Source: Treponema sp. (GTDB lineage Bacteria > Spirochaetota > Spirochaetia > Treponematales > Treponemataceae). From it: a DNA stretch of 56,325 nt. Of this stretch, positions 45,304 to 53,014 are shown piece by piece. The notes beneath the pieces were generated by a model. The model ran no database searches. It saw only the letters and a list, made by a program, of their open reading frames with translations, and was not told the DNA's origin. Where the stretch lies: positions 1-56,325 of the forward strand of contig JAKSTK010000002.1 in the NCBI GenBank assembly GCA_024402615.1, read 5' to 3'. The translations under genes and the position numbers were made by a program. Every line of letters begins with the position of its first letter. The first letter of the stretch is position 1.

Positions 45304-45528
45304 ATGATGCTGGCATTAAAAATCATAATGATAATTGCAATTGTTTTTGTTTGTCTCTTCCTGCTTACTTTGATTATTTATTTCTTTAATCTTGATATGA
45401 AGCTGGCTGCAAGTTTAATTAAACCACTTACAGCCTGGTACGACTGGTCAAAAAGAAAAAGAGAAGCAAAAAAAGAAAAGCTTGCTCAAAAAGAACAGCA
45501 AAAAGCAGAAAAGGAAGCTTCAAAATAA
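45304..45528 (+). CDS. Small single-pass membrane protein, 74 aa
   Basis: One N-terminal membrane helix (about 4-29, rich in I, V, L and F) is followed by a short linker with aromatic residues (TAWYDW) and a strongly basic/Lys-Glu-rich tail of about 28 residues that looks like a charged helix. It sits tightly in the operon, 1 bp after the activator and 0 bp before the next gene, which suggests that it anchors the complex to the membrane. No family recognised. Confidence 0.6.
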   Translation: MMLALKIIMIIAIVFVCLFLLTLIIYFFNLDMKLAASLIKPLTAWYDWSKRKREAKKEKLAQKEQQKAEKEASK

Positions 45529-46263
45529 ATGAAGCTGTATGATAAAGAAATTCAAAAAGTTCAAACAATATTCTCTCAATTAAATCCCCAGGTTTATTCT
45601 GCTGAAAAACCATGGCCTGTGTCAGAATCAGAAGAATTAATTCTTAAAAGTGATATGGCTGTAGATTTGGGTGGAGGAGAAGCTTACGGAATCAGCGGAA
45701 TTCTTTTTACTACGAAAGAAGATTTAGTAACAGAAAATAAAGTTATAGTTACAGGTCCTTCAATTACCGAATCAGCAAAAATAGAAGCAGAAGAAGTAAA
45801 TTATGCACGGTTTGTAATCATCAAACTAAAAAAATCTGCCGTAGAAAATAAAACAACCCAGCAATTGTATGCCATTTTCCGTAAAATTGATTATCTTCGG
45901 TATCATATTTTTCTTGAAGGATATGCCATGCGCATTTCTGCTGTTCAGCACAGAGAATCAGTTCGTATTTCAAAAAAGGCAGTTTCGGAAGGTGTGGAAT
46001 TTGATTCGGTGGGAGCCGCTTTGATTAAGGCTTATTGTGCTCTTCCAGAAGTTGATTCCGTTCAGATTTATTTTTGTACTTCACTGAAAAAAACAGAATT
46101 ATTCCGACAGTTAGATTCAATTTCCAGAAAATCAAATGACATTACAGAATCTCTAAATGAAATATTTAAAGGTTTAAAAATGGACTGCAACACCTGTGCC
46201 CAAAAGCCTCTCTGTGATGAAATTGAGGGACTAAAAGAATTGCATTTAGGAAAAGAAAAATAA
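45529..46263 (+). CDS. Acetyl-CoA synthase beta (CdhC)-like domain protein
   Basis: This 244-residue protein resembles the central part of the acetyl-CoA synthase beta subunit: SDMAVDLGGGEAYGISGIL and VIVTGPSI (about 39-85), then GYAMRISAVQHRESVRIS and GVEFDSVGAALIKAYCALPE (about 130-175), matching the MFVEFGGP...VTVIGPD...IWVRVSKDA...LIxxLK pattern of CdhC. The A-cluster domain with its nickel-binding cysteines is absent. Instead the C-terminus has MDCNTCAQKPLCDEIEGLK, a C-x2-C-x5-C motif. It is therefore not an acetyl-CoA synthase, but may be a scaffold or metal-delivery partner. The similarity is from memory of the family, not an alignment. Confidence 0.6.
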   Translation: MKLYDKEIQKVQTIFSQLNPQVYSAEKPWPVSESEELILKSDMAVDLGGGEAYGISGILFTTKEDLVTENKVIVTGPSITESAKIEAEEVNYARFVIIKLKKSAVENKTTQQLYAIFRKIDYLRYHIFLEGYAMRISAVQHRESVRISKKAVSEGVEFDSVGAALIKAYCALPEVDSVQIYFCTSLKKTELFRQLDSISRKSNDITESLNEIFKGLKMDCNTCAQKPLCDEIEGLKELHLGKEK

Positions 46264-46277
46264 GCGTAACCAGAGCT

Positions 46278-47768
46278 TTATTCTGTAACTTCAGGCTCTG
46301 TTGCTATTGTACGGCAAACTCTCATGCCCATATATCTTACTCTTTCTGTAATATCACTAAAGTTTCTTTTATACACATTGTTGTAGGTTGCATTTGCTCC
46401 GTATGAGCCGCCTCTGCTGGATCTTTTAAGGTTATTGTTTTCAAAATATGGTTCAGAAGGTCCATTGAATGGGGTAGAGTCAAAAAGTTCTGCATTGTAC
46501 AAATCCCAGCACCATTCCGAAACATTTCCAGTCATATCGTAAAGATTAAAATCATTTGGCTCCAGCTGGCAAATTTCATGGCTTATTCCTGCAGAGTTGT
46601 TGTTGTTCCAGCCAACAGAATTAAGAGTTTCACTTCCCGAATATGGATAATTTTTGCCGGCAAGGGCAGCAAATTCCCATTCTGCTTCTGTTGGAAGGCG
46701 ATATCCATTGGCAGTAAAATCACAGCTTACAGCACACCATTGTTCATATCCGTCAGAATCATATTTTACTGGAATTTCTCCCCAGTTTTCTGGGTTTGCT
46801 TCATTATTTATTGAATAGCAGGGAGTAAAACCTTCCGCAATACTTCTAAGATTGCAGTAAACAACAGCATCAAAAAAGTTTATCTGTTCAACAGGACGAT
46901 TTTCCTGAATCTCTTCATTTGCCGGATTACTGCTGTTAAAGCTTGGATTACTTTTTTGTGTTATATTCACATATTCTTTTTGAGTAACTTCATGAGGAGA
47001 AATCCAAACTCCGTAAGGTAAAGTAACAGTTCGTCCTTCAATAAACACATTAGAATTCTTTTGAGGAGAAACAATTGTTTTCCAGGATGCTCTTACTTCT
47101 AAATCTTCAGATCGTTTTTCAATTTTTGTAAGAGGCTGATTATTTGAATCTATCCACTGTAAAGTTCCTATTGTCAGTGCATTTCTTTCATCTTCAGTAG
47201 TAATTTCATCTTTTGTTATGAAGCTATTGAGTGGTATTTCAGTACAGCAGTCAAACTCTTTTGTACGGGAAGTGCCATAGTTTGTTTTAAAGTTTACAGT
47301 TATTTTATGATTTTTATGCCAGTTTTCTGAAATTGTAATATCTTCCGCAGGGAATTTTACAGTCTCAAGATTTACATGTACTCCAGAAATGTCTGTGCCG
47401 TATTTTCCCTTTACCACAAAGTCCTTGGATTCATGGGGAAGCTTAAAAGTTGCTGTAATAGTATTTCTGGAATAAAAAGCATAGGCAGTTTGATCAATTT
47501 GACCTATAAAACTTACAGTAAAACCCGGGATTTGTTTTGTAATATCATTTACTGTAGAGCCGGCTTTTAATGTAATTGACTCCGTAGAATATAAGTCGTA
47601 ACCGTTTGAAGAAGTATTTTCTGTAAAAACAAGAAGAGTAGAACAGTCTGAGGTTAGTGCAGATTTATATTCAATATCATTATATTCATTAATAGAAACA
47701 TGAGGTTTGCAGGCAGTAAAAATAAAAATTAAAATTCCTGATAAAATAAATGATTTTTTAACGTTCAT
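46278..47768 (-). CDS. FGE/SUMF1-fold lipoprotein
   Basis: This 496-residue lipoprotein (FIFTAC, Cys20) has a middle region with repeat-like beta domains (about 30-250), which resemble Listeria/Bacteroides repeat modules (SITLKAGSTVNDITKQIPG). A C-terminal formylglycine-generating-enzyme fold (about 255-485) carries GVWISPHEVTQKEYVN, YRLPTEAEWEFAAL, DMTGNVSEWCWD, RSSRGGSYG and RYMGMRVCR. The two cysteines used by active enzymes in the region after RGGS appear absent (NATYNNVYKRNFSD), so it is probably a binding rather than catalytic version. Start at 47768 has GCAGGAG upstream. It is the second gene after the large lipoprotein. Confidence 0.8.
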   Translation of the reverse strand: MNVKKSFILSGILIFIFTACKPHVSINEYNDIEYKSALTSDCSTLLVFTENTSSNGYDLYSTESITLKAGSTVNDITKQIPGFTVSFIGQIDQTAYAFYSRNTITATFKLPHESKDFVVKGKYGTDISGVHVNLETVKFPAEDITISENWHKNHKITVNFKTNYGTSRTKEFDCCTEIPLNSFITKDEITTEDERNALTIGTLQWIDSNNQPLTKIEKRSEDLEVRASWKTIVSPQKNSNVFIEGRTVTLPYGVWISPHEVTQKEYVNITQKSNPSFNSSNPANEEIQENRPVEQINFFDAVVYCNLRSIAEGFTPCYSINNEANPENWGEIPVKYDSDGYEQWCAVSCDFTANGYRLPTEAEWEFAALAGKNYPYSGSETLNSVGWNNNNSAGISHEICQLEPNDFNLYDMTGNVSEWCWDLYNAELFDSTPFNGPSEPYFENNNLKRSSRGGSYGANATYNNVYKRNFSDITERVRYMGMRVCRTIATEPEVTE

Positions 47769-47789
47769 AATTAGCTCCTGCAAAAAAAC

Positions 47790-50700
47790 TTAGTCAGTAT
47801 ACTGTAATTGATAAACAAAGCCTGCATAATCAGGCCAGTCGGCACGGTTTACAATCTCATAATTTATATTTCCACAATTATCTTTTAAACACAAAGTAAT
47901 TGGAGGCATGTATTCATATTTAATATTTGTGTTATTGAAATTTTTAAATATGTACATATTAATATTTGTACCGGCTGTGTAATTCTGCCATTCATCAAAA
48001 TAATTAGAAACTTCAGATCTATAACTTCTGTCGTTCTTTAAATCTTCATTTGTTTTACTTGGACTTGAGAAAAGTTTTTGTCCGCCGGTAAATCTTGTAT
48101 TAAGATTAGTTTCTGGAGGGAAGGTACATATGAAATTTTCACCGTTATCTGTTCGCCAGTCTGTATAGGTTCTTGAAACAATATATTGTGCAATACCAGA
48201 ACAGTTTCTTCCAGGTTTTGCATCTTCATATCTAGACGCATGTAAATAATAATCTTCTTTTCCGTCATTACCACTTGTTACAGGGGCTCCTAAAAAGGAG
48301 TTTTTTGAAGTGTCTGCATTTCCGTCCATAACAAATACGACTTTTGCATTCTTTATCTGATTATAAGTTCCTCTAATTGTATAGTTTCTTACTCTCATAT
48401 AAGTCATTTTATGGCCAGTATCTTCCCACCAGTCAAAGAAGTTTTTGTTATTGACATTTGTATAACGATTTTTGTCGAAATTAGCGTCTCCAAATTTAAA
48501 AGTTGCAGTAGCTCCGGCTGGATCAATGTACATAAGGTTATTAAGATCTGTACCATCCATTGCAGCTTTTGCCGGTTGTTGATCATCTTTTACAACACAG
48601 AAAGTATATGCAGGACTTATGTTACCGGCTTCATCGTAGGCTACAATACTGAAAGTACCGGTCTTGAAGAAAATAGAATAGTTTAATTGTATATTATCAA
48701 TTTGACTTTTTGAAGAATTTGAAATGATATCTTTAGCTGTAATTTTTGCCAGTTCTGCATCTGATAAAACTGATGTACTATGCTGTAAATAATAAAGTCC
48801 TTTTGCTGCAGAATTATCAAATAATTCTATTTTAAGATTTACACCGTAGGAACCGTTTCTATCGGCATTTGTATAAAACCATCTTACAGGAACATTATCA
48901 TTATTTACGATATCAGGACTATCCCAGAATTCTGTACCAGGAACACCAGGATTATTAACTCTAGGATAAACATTTTCCGTATTATTTCCGGTTGTGTAAC
49001 TATAACTTGCTACAACGGGTCCTGTAGTATCATGATTATTATTTTCTCCACCTCTGAACCATGGGGAAGTGTCATCTTTTTTAAGTGTAAACTCTTCAAC
49101 CTTTGTTTCATTACAAACATCTTTTGCTGAAACCTGAACTTTATAAGTCTGATTTTCAGTCAAATCATTTGTAAGGCCGCTGATAAAATAATATCCGGAA
49201 TTCAATTTTGTTGTAGAGTCGTCTTCATCAGAATTGTCAGATATAATCTTGGCAGCCAAGAAAAAATCTTCCTGACAGAATTTTACCTGAATATTTTCAT
49301 CGCTGTCAGTGTAAGAATAATTTTTGATTATATTATCTTCAGAATCTAAGACAGTAATGTCTAAATCTTTAACTCCCGAACCATCTTCATCAACCTTAAA
49401 ACTAATCCATCCATTATCTTTTAATGAACCGTTTGTTTTATTACCTGTTAACGGAGAGTACAAAGAAAAATTTCCTAATTTAACTGGAGTTACATCACGC
49501 AGCAGATAGAAAGTTACACAGCCATTTTTATATTCACTAAAATTCTTTTCTGTAAGGCCCGAGTTACCATATTTATCATCTGCAAAAACGTCAATTCTAT
49601 AAAGACCATCCGGAGCAGGAAGAACTTCATTGTTTACTAAATAATCCGAATAATTAACAGAAAAATCTGTACCATCCTGACCAGAAATATAATTTCTGTA
49701 GGTAGTTTCACTGTAATAATCTGAATCAGTTGGATTAGTCTTTACTAAATTTCCATTACTGAATTTATAAAGACAAGTAAGTTTAATTCCAATTTTTTCT
49801 ACATCCATTTCATTTTCAGAATTAATACTTTGACCTTTACCAAAGCCCGAAATATCTGCAGCTTTTACATGAAGATTAAATGAATTTGTAGAAATAAAAG
49901 TAAATAATTTTTTTGCAAGATTTCTTAAATTTTCAATAGATTCCAGTTCAGGTACATCTTCAGGGAAATATACAGGAATGGAAGTAAAATCATCTTCCCC
50001 AATTCCTGCTGAAACATTTTTGATTCTTGGAGCAAGACCATCAATATACGAAGATACCGAAAATCTTAATGAATAGTCTTCTGCCAGAGGTGCTCCATCA
50101 ATCGCTTTTATATTTTTTGAAATAGTAATAACAATTGTTGAAGTATCCTTGTAAAAAATGTTGTCTTTTAACTCAATTGAAAGAACTTTACCGCTCTGAC
50201 TTAAAGAAAACTCTTTTAATTTAGGAACTGCATTAGTAGAAATAAATTCAATATCTCCATTAACAATATTCTGCACACCTTCATAAACAGAAATATTTTC
50301 TGCTGTAAAAGTAGAAGGATCCATTTCTTTAGAAAATGAAATTTTTGTGGTCATATTGCGCACAAGACCTTCTTTTTGGTTAGAAGGAATTGAAAAGTTT
50401 ACATAAGGTTTTTCTACATAAACTGGAGTAATTAAAATATCAGGATTATTAACAAGAACAGTGGCTTTTGTTTCTATATCAGTTTCTTTTTTAAAGGAAA
50501 CAAAATCAGATGCATCAGCACCGGTACTTTTAAAAACAGCCTTCCACTTTTTAAAGAAGTAAAGATTATTTGGTATATATGAAATATCAAATTCATAACC
50601 AACTTTTCTGGAAACATCCCCATTTGGGTATGTAACACCGGAGTTAATATCAGTAAAAACACGAATGTTTACATTTTCACTGGAATTATATTCAATTTCT

Positions 50701-50801
50701 TCACTGATTTTATCTTTAAGATCTGAACCTTCAAGAAAATTTTCACATCCACTAAAAAGGAACAGACAAATAAAAAAACAAAAAATTCTATAGTGTTTCA
50801 T
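47790..50801 (-). CDS. Large Ig-like-domain lipoprotein
   Basis: This 1003-residue surface lipoprotein has lipobox LFLFSGC (Cys19). It contains a SbsA/Big_5-type immunoglobulin-like domain (about 145-250, MTTKISFSKEMDPSTFTAEN through LRFSVSSY), followed by further beta-rich modules with GLYRIDVFADDKYGN and YKVQVSAKDVCNETKVEEF that resemble Ig-like repeats. No catalytic motif seen. Function unknown; probably surface adhesion or a structural role. The start at 50801 is supported by a promoter at 50818-50846 and a GAGGG ribosome binding site; the ATG at 50846 overlaps the -35 box. Confidence 0.75.
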   Translation of the reverse strand: MKHYRIFCFFICLFLFSGCENFLEGSDLKDKISEEIEYNSSENVNIRVFTDINSGVTYPNGDVSRKVGYEFDISYIPNNLYFFKKWKAVFKSTGADASDFVSFKKETDIETKATVLVNNPDILITPVYVEKPYVNFSIPSNQKEGLVRNMTTKISFSKEMDPSTFTAENISVYEGVQNIVNGDIEFISTNAVPKLKEFSLSQSGKVLSIELKDNIFYKDTSTIVITISKNIKAIDGAPLAEDYSLRFSVSSYIDGLAPRIKNVSAGIGEDDFTSIPVYFPEDVPELESIENLRNLAKKLFTFISTNSFNLHVKAADISGFGKGQSINSENEMDVEKIGIKLTCLYKFSNGNLVKTNPTDSDYYSETTYRNYISGQDGTDFSVNYSDYLVNNEVLPAPDGLYRIDVFADDKYGNSGLTEKNFSEYKNGCVTFYLLRDVTPVKLGNFSLYSPLTGNKTNGSLKDNGWISFKVDEDGSGVKDLDITVLDSEDNIIKNYSYTDSDENIQVKFCQEDFFLAAKIISDNSDEDDSTTKLNSGYYFISGLTNDLTENQTYKVQVSAKDVCNETKVEEFTLKKDDTSPWFRGGENNNHDTTGPVVASYSYTTGNNTENVYPRVNNPGVPGTEFWDSPDIVNNDNVPVRWFYTNADRNGSYGVNLKIELFDNSAAKGLYYLQHSTSVLSDAELAKITAKDIISNSSKSQIDNIQLNYSIFFKTGTFSIVAYDEAGNISPAYTFCVVKDDQQPAKAAMDGTDLNNLMYIDPAGATATFKFGDANFDKNRYTNVNNKNFFDWWEDTGHKMTYMRVRNYTIRGTYNQIKNAKVVFVMDGNADTSKNSFLGAPVTSGNDGKEDYYLHASRYEDAKPGRNCSGIAQYIVSRTYTDWRTDNGENFICTFPPETNLNTRFTGGQKLFSSPSKTNEDLKNDRSYRSEVSNYFDEWQNYTAGTNINMYIFKNFNNTNIKYEYMPPITLCLKDNCGNINYEIVNRADWPDYAGFVYQLQYTD

Positions 50802-50817
50802 AAAATCCCTCGGCAGA

Positions 50818-50846
50818 ATTATCCCGAAATTTATATGTAAACACAA
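50818..50846 (-). promoter_or_regulatory. Promoter of the two-lipoprotein operon
   Basis: TTGTGT (50846-50841) and GATAAT (50823-50818) with a 17-bp spacer on the minus strand. Transcription would begin about 10 bp before the ATG at 50801. It separates the lipoprotein pair from trpA. Confidence 0.65.
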
Positions 50847-50879
50847 TAGAATTTTTTATTATATCAGCTGAATAGAATT

Positions 50880-51632
50880 TTAGCTGTGGGTAATTTCCTT
50901 TGCTTTTGCTTTTACAGCTTCATAAAGTTTGTCTTTGTTATCTTTGTTTTCAGTAATAATTCTAACAAAAACAGAACCGGCAACAACTGCCTCAACAGAA
51001 TCTGCCAGAGCACCAGACTGAACACCATTGCTGATTCCAAATCCACCATAAATTTTGCTGCCATTTGCACCAACTTTTGAAAGGAAAGAAAGGGTAGCAT
51101 CATCAATTTTTGTATCTGTACCAGTAATACCAGTTCTTAATGCGGCATAAATATATGGAAATCCGGCAGAAGCCATTTTTGCAAGACGTTCTGGGCTCAT
51201 ACTTGGTGCTGCAACAGGAATATTAATCATTCCGTTATCTTTACAAGCCTGTGTTAAACCTTCATCAAAGTCAAAAGGTAAATCTGGAATAATCATACCT
51301 TTTACCCCCACCGATGCCGCTTTTTTACAGAAAGCGGCTACACCAGGAGTATAAATTAAACTGCCGTAACTCATTATATAAATTGGAACTTCCGGAAATT
51401 CCTTATGTATTGTTTCAATAAATTTAAGTCCATCTGCAGTTTTATAGTTTCTCTTTAAAACTTCTGTACAGGCTCCTTGAATTGCAGGACCATCGGCACT
51501 TGGATCGCTGAAAGGAAGCTGAATTTCAAGAATATCAGCACCACCGGCAACAAGAGCACGCGCAGCAGTAAGTGCCAGTTCATCGGTTGGATATCCGGCT
51601 ACCAGGTGACTCATTAATTTTATTTTAGACAT
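50880..51632 (-). CDS. trpA: Tryptophan synthase alpha chain
   Basis: This 250-residue enzyme splits indole-glycerol phosphate to indole and glyceraldehyde 3-phosphate. The catalytic pair Glu36 and Asp47 in LEIQLPFSDPSADGP keeps the 11-residue spacing of Glu49/Asp60 in Salmonella. YIYAALRTGITGT and GGFGISNG follow. The N-terminus is about 13 residues shorter than in enterics. TTAGGAG precedes the ATG. Last gene of the trp operon, 15 bp after trpB. Confidence 0.95.
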   Translation of the reverse strand: MSKIKLMSHLVAGYPTDELALTAARALVAGGADILEIQLPFSDPSADGPAIQGACTEVLKRNYKTADGLKFIETIHKEFPEVPIYIMSYGSLIYTPGVAAFCKKAASVGVKGMIIPDLPFDFDEGLTQACKDNGMINIPVAAPSMSPERLAKMASAGFPYIYAALRTGITGTDTKIDDATLSFLSKVGANGSKIYGGFGISNGVQSGALADSVEAVVAGSVFVRIITENKDNKDKLYEAVKAKAKEITHS

Positions 51633-51647
51633 AATTTTTTCTCCTAA

Positions 51648-52916
51648 CTATTTATTCATAACCTTTGCATCGTGAATATCTTTTTCGTCGTTCAGTCGTT
51701 CAAGTTCAGCAGCAAGGAACTGTTTCCACAATTCTGGGCGGAAAACAGGGCTGGTAATGAAAATATCTTTATCTCCACGGCCAGACATATTAATTACAAT
51801 TACATCATCTTTAGAAAGTTTTGGAGCAAGCTTAATTGCTTCTGCACCGGCATGGGAACTTTCCATAGCAAAAAGAACACCTTCATTTTTTGCAAAGAAT
51901 TTAAGAGCATTTAAGGCTTCGCTATCCAAAGCAGAAGTAAATTCTACACGGCCTTTTGCTCCCAAAGCGGCCAGCTGAGGACCAATTCCACAATAGTCAA
52001 GACCAGCAGAAATTGAACGGGTAGGTAAAGCCTGTCCGTCTTCATCCAAAAGGAAGCGGGATTTATAACCCTGCAAAATACCTTCGCGACTGGCATTTCC
52101 TGTCATGCGGGAAGCGTTTTCACCTACATTTGGACCAATTCCACCGGCTTCTACAGCAATAAGGCGAGGTTCTTTATCTTCAATAAATGGAGCAAAACAA
52201 CCGATTGAGTTTGAACCACCACCGCAGCAGGCAATAATTGCGGTAGGTTTAATTCCTCTTTCGGCACACTGTTTTTTAATTTCTTTTCCAATTACGCTCT
52301 GAAATTCACGAACGATATCTGGGAATGGGGCAGGGCCAAGAGCAGAACCAAGAACATAATGAGTTGTATCAGGATTTGCTGCCCAGTCGCGCATTGCTTC
52401 ATTTACAGCGTCTTTAAGAGTACGGCTTCCGGAAGTTACAGCGTGAACTTTTGCACCATACATTTCCATAGCAGCAACATTAGGCTGCTGACGGCGTACA
52501 TCAACTTCACCCATATAAACTGTACAGTCCAGACCTAATTTTGCACAGGCAGCGGCAGTTGCAAGACCATGCTGACCAGCACCAGTTTCTGCAATAATAC
52601 GCTTTTTACCCATGCGTTTAGCCAGCAAACACTGACCAATAGCATTATTAATTTTATGAGCACCAGTATTTGCAAGACCTTCCAGCTTAATGTAAATTTG
52701 TGCTCCACCTAAAAGTTTAGATGCAGTTTCTGCGTACAAAAGAGGTGTTTCGCGGCCAATATAATCTCTCTGAATAGTTTCCAGTTCCTTTACAAAAGAT
52801 GGATCTGCCATTGCTTCCTTAAAAGCAACTTCCAGTTCATCCAATGGACGGCGGAGAACTTCTGCAACATATTTTCCGCCAAAATTATCAAAAAATCCGT
52901 CTTTAGATTCTGTCAT
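51648..52916 (-). CDS. trpB: Tryptophan synthase beta chain
   Basis: This 422-residue PLP enzyme condenses indole with serine. The PLP lysine is Lys88 in NTGAHKINNAIGQ. ETGAGQHGLATA, the phosphate-binding ACCGGGSNSIG and the terminal NMSGRGDKDI are intact. The segment before the lysine reads KLEGLANTGAHK rather than the common KREDLNHTGAHK, a small oddity. The C-terminus is about 20 residues longer than the usual 397-400. AAGGAG precedes the ATG. A GC-rich insert lies between it and trpCF upstream. Confidence 0.95.
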   Translation of the reverse strand: MTESKDGFFDNFGGKYVAEVLRRPLDELEVAFKEAMADPSFVKELETIQRDYIGRETPLLYAETASKLLGGAQIYIKLEGLANTGAHKINNAIGQCLLAKRMGKKRIIAETGAGQHGLATAAACAKLGLDCTVYMGEVDVRRQQPNVAAMEMYGAKVHAVTSGSRTLKDAVNEAMRDWAANPDTTHYVLGSALGPAPFPDIVREFQSVIGKEIKKQCAERGIKPTAIIACCGGGSNSIGCFAPFIEDKEPRLIAVEAGGIGPNVGENASRMTGNASREGILQGYKSRFLLDEDGQALPTRSISAGLDYCGIGPQLAALGAKGRVEFTSALDSEALNALKFFAKNEGVLFAMESSHAGAEAIKLAPKLSKDDVIVINMSGRGDKDIFITSPVFRPELWKQFLAAELERLNDEKDIHDAKVMNK

Positions 52917-52928
52917 TTTTTCTCCTTG

Positions 52929-53006
52929 AGGGGAAAGTCTTCCCCTGTCTCCAGCCGCTGCGCGTCTTCCGCCACCCTTTCAAGCGGGGACACCCCGCAA
53001 CGCCCC
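52929..53006. repeat. GC-rich hairpin insert between trpCF and trpB
   Basis: About 78 bp of GC-rich DNA stand out in an AT-rich operon. It holds a hairpin AGGGGAA/TTCCCCT (52929-52946) and another, GCGGGG/CCCCGC (52984-52998), with GCTGCGCG between. It is not coding and carries no T-tract. A similar GC-rich piece is upstream of trpGD (56209 onward). Confidence 0.65.
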
Positions 53007-53014
53007 AAATTTAT

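Noticed and set aside
46270-46299. Inverted repeat CAGAGC/GCTCTG between the reductase operon and the FGE lipoprotein as a terminator
   Set aside because: The stem is only 6 bp with an 18-nt loop and no T-tract.
50802-50846. Longer start for the Ig-like lipoprotein
   Set aside because: That ATG overlaps the -35 box of a good promoter and would place residues before a standard lipoprotein signal.
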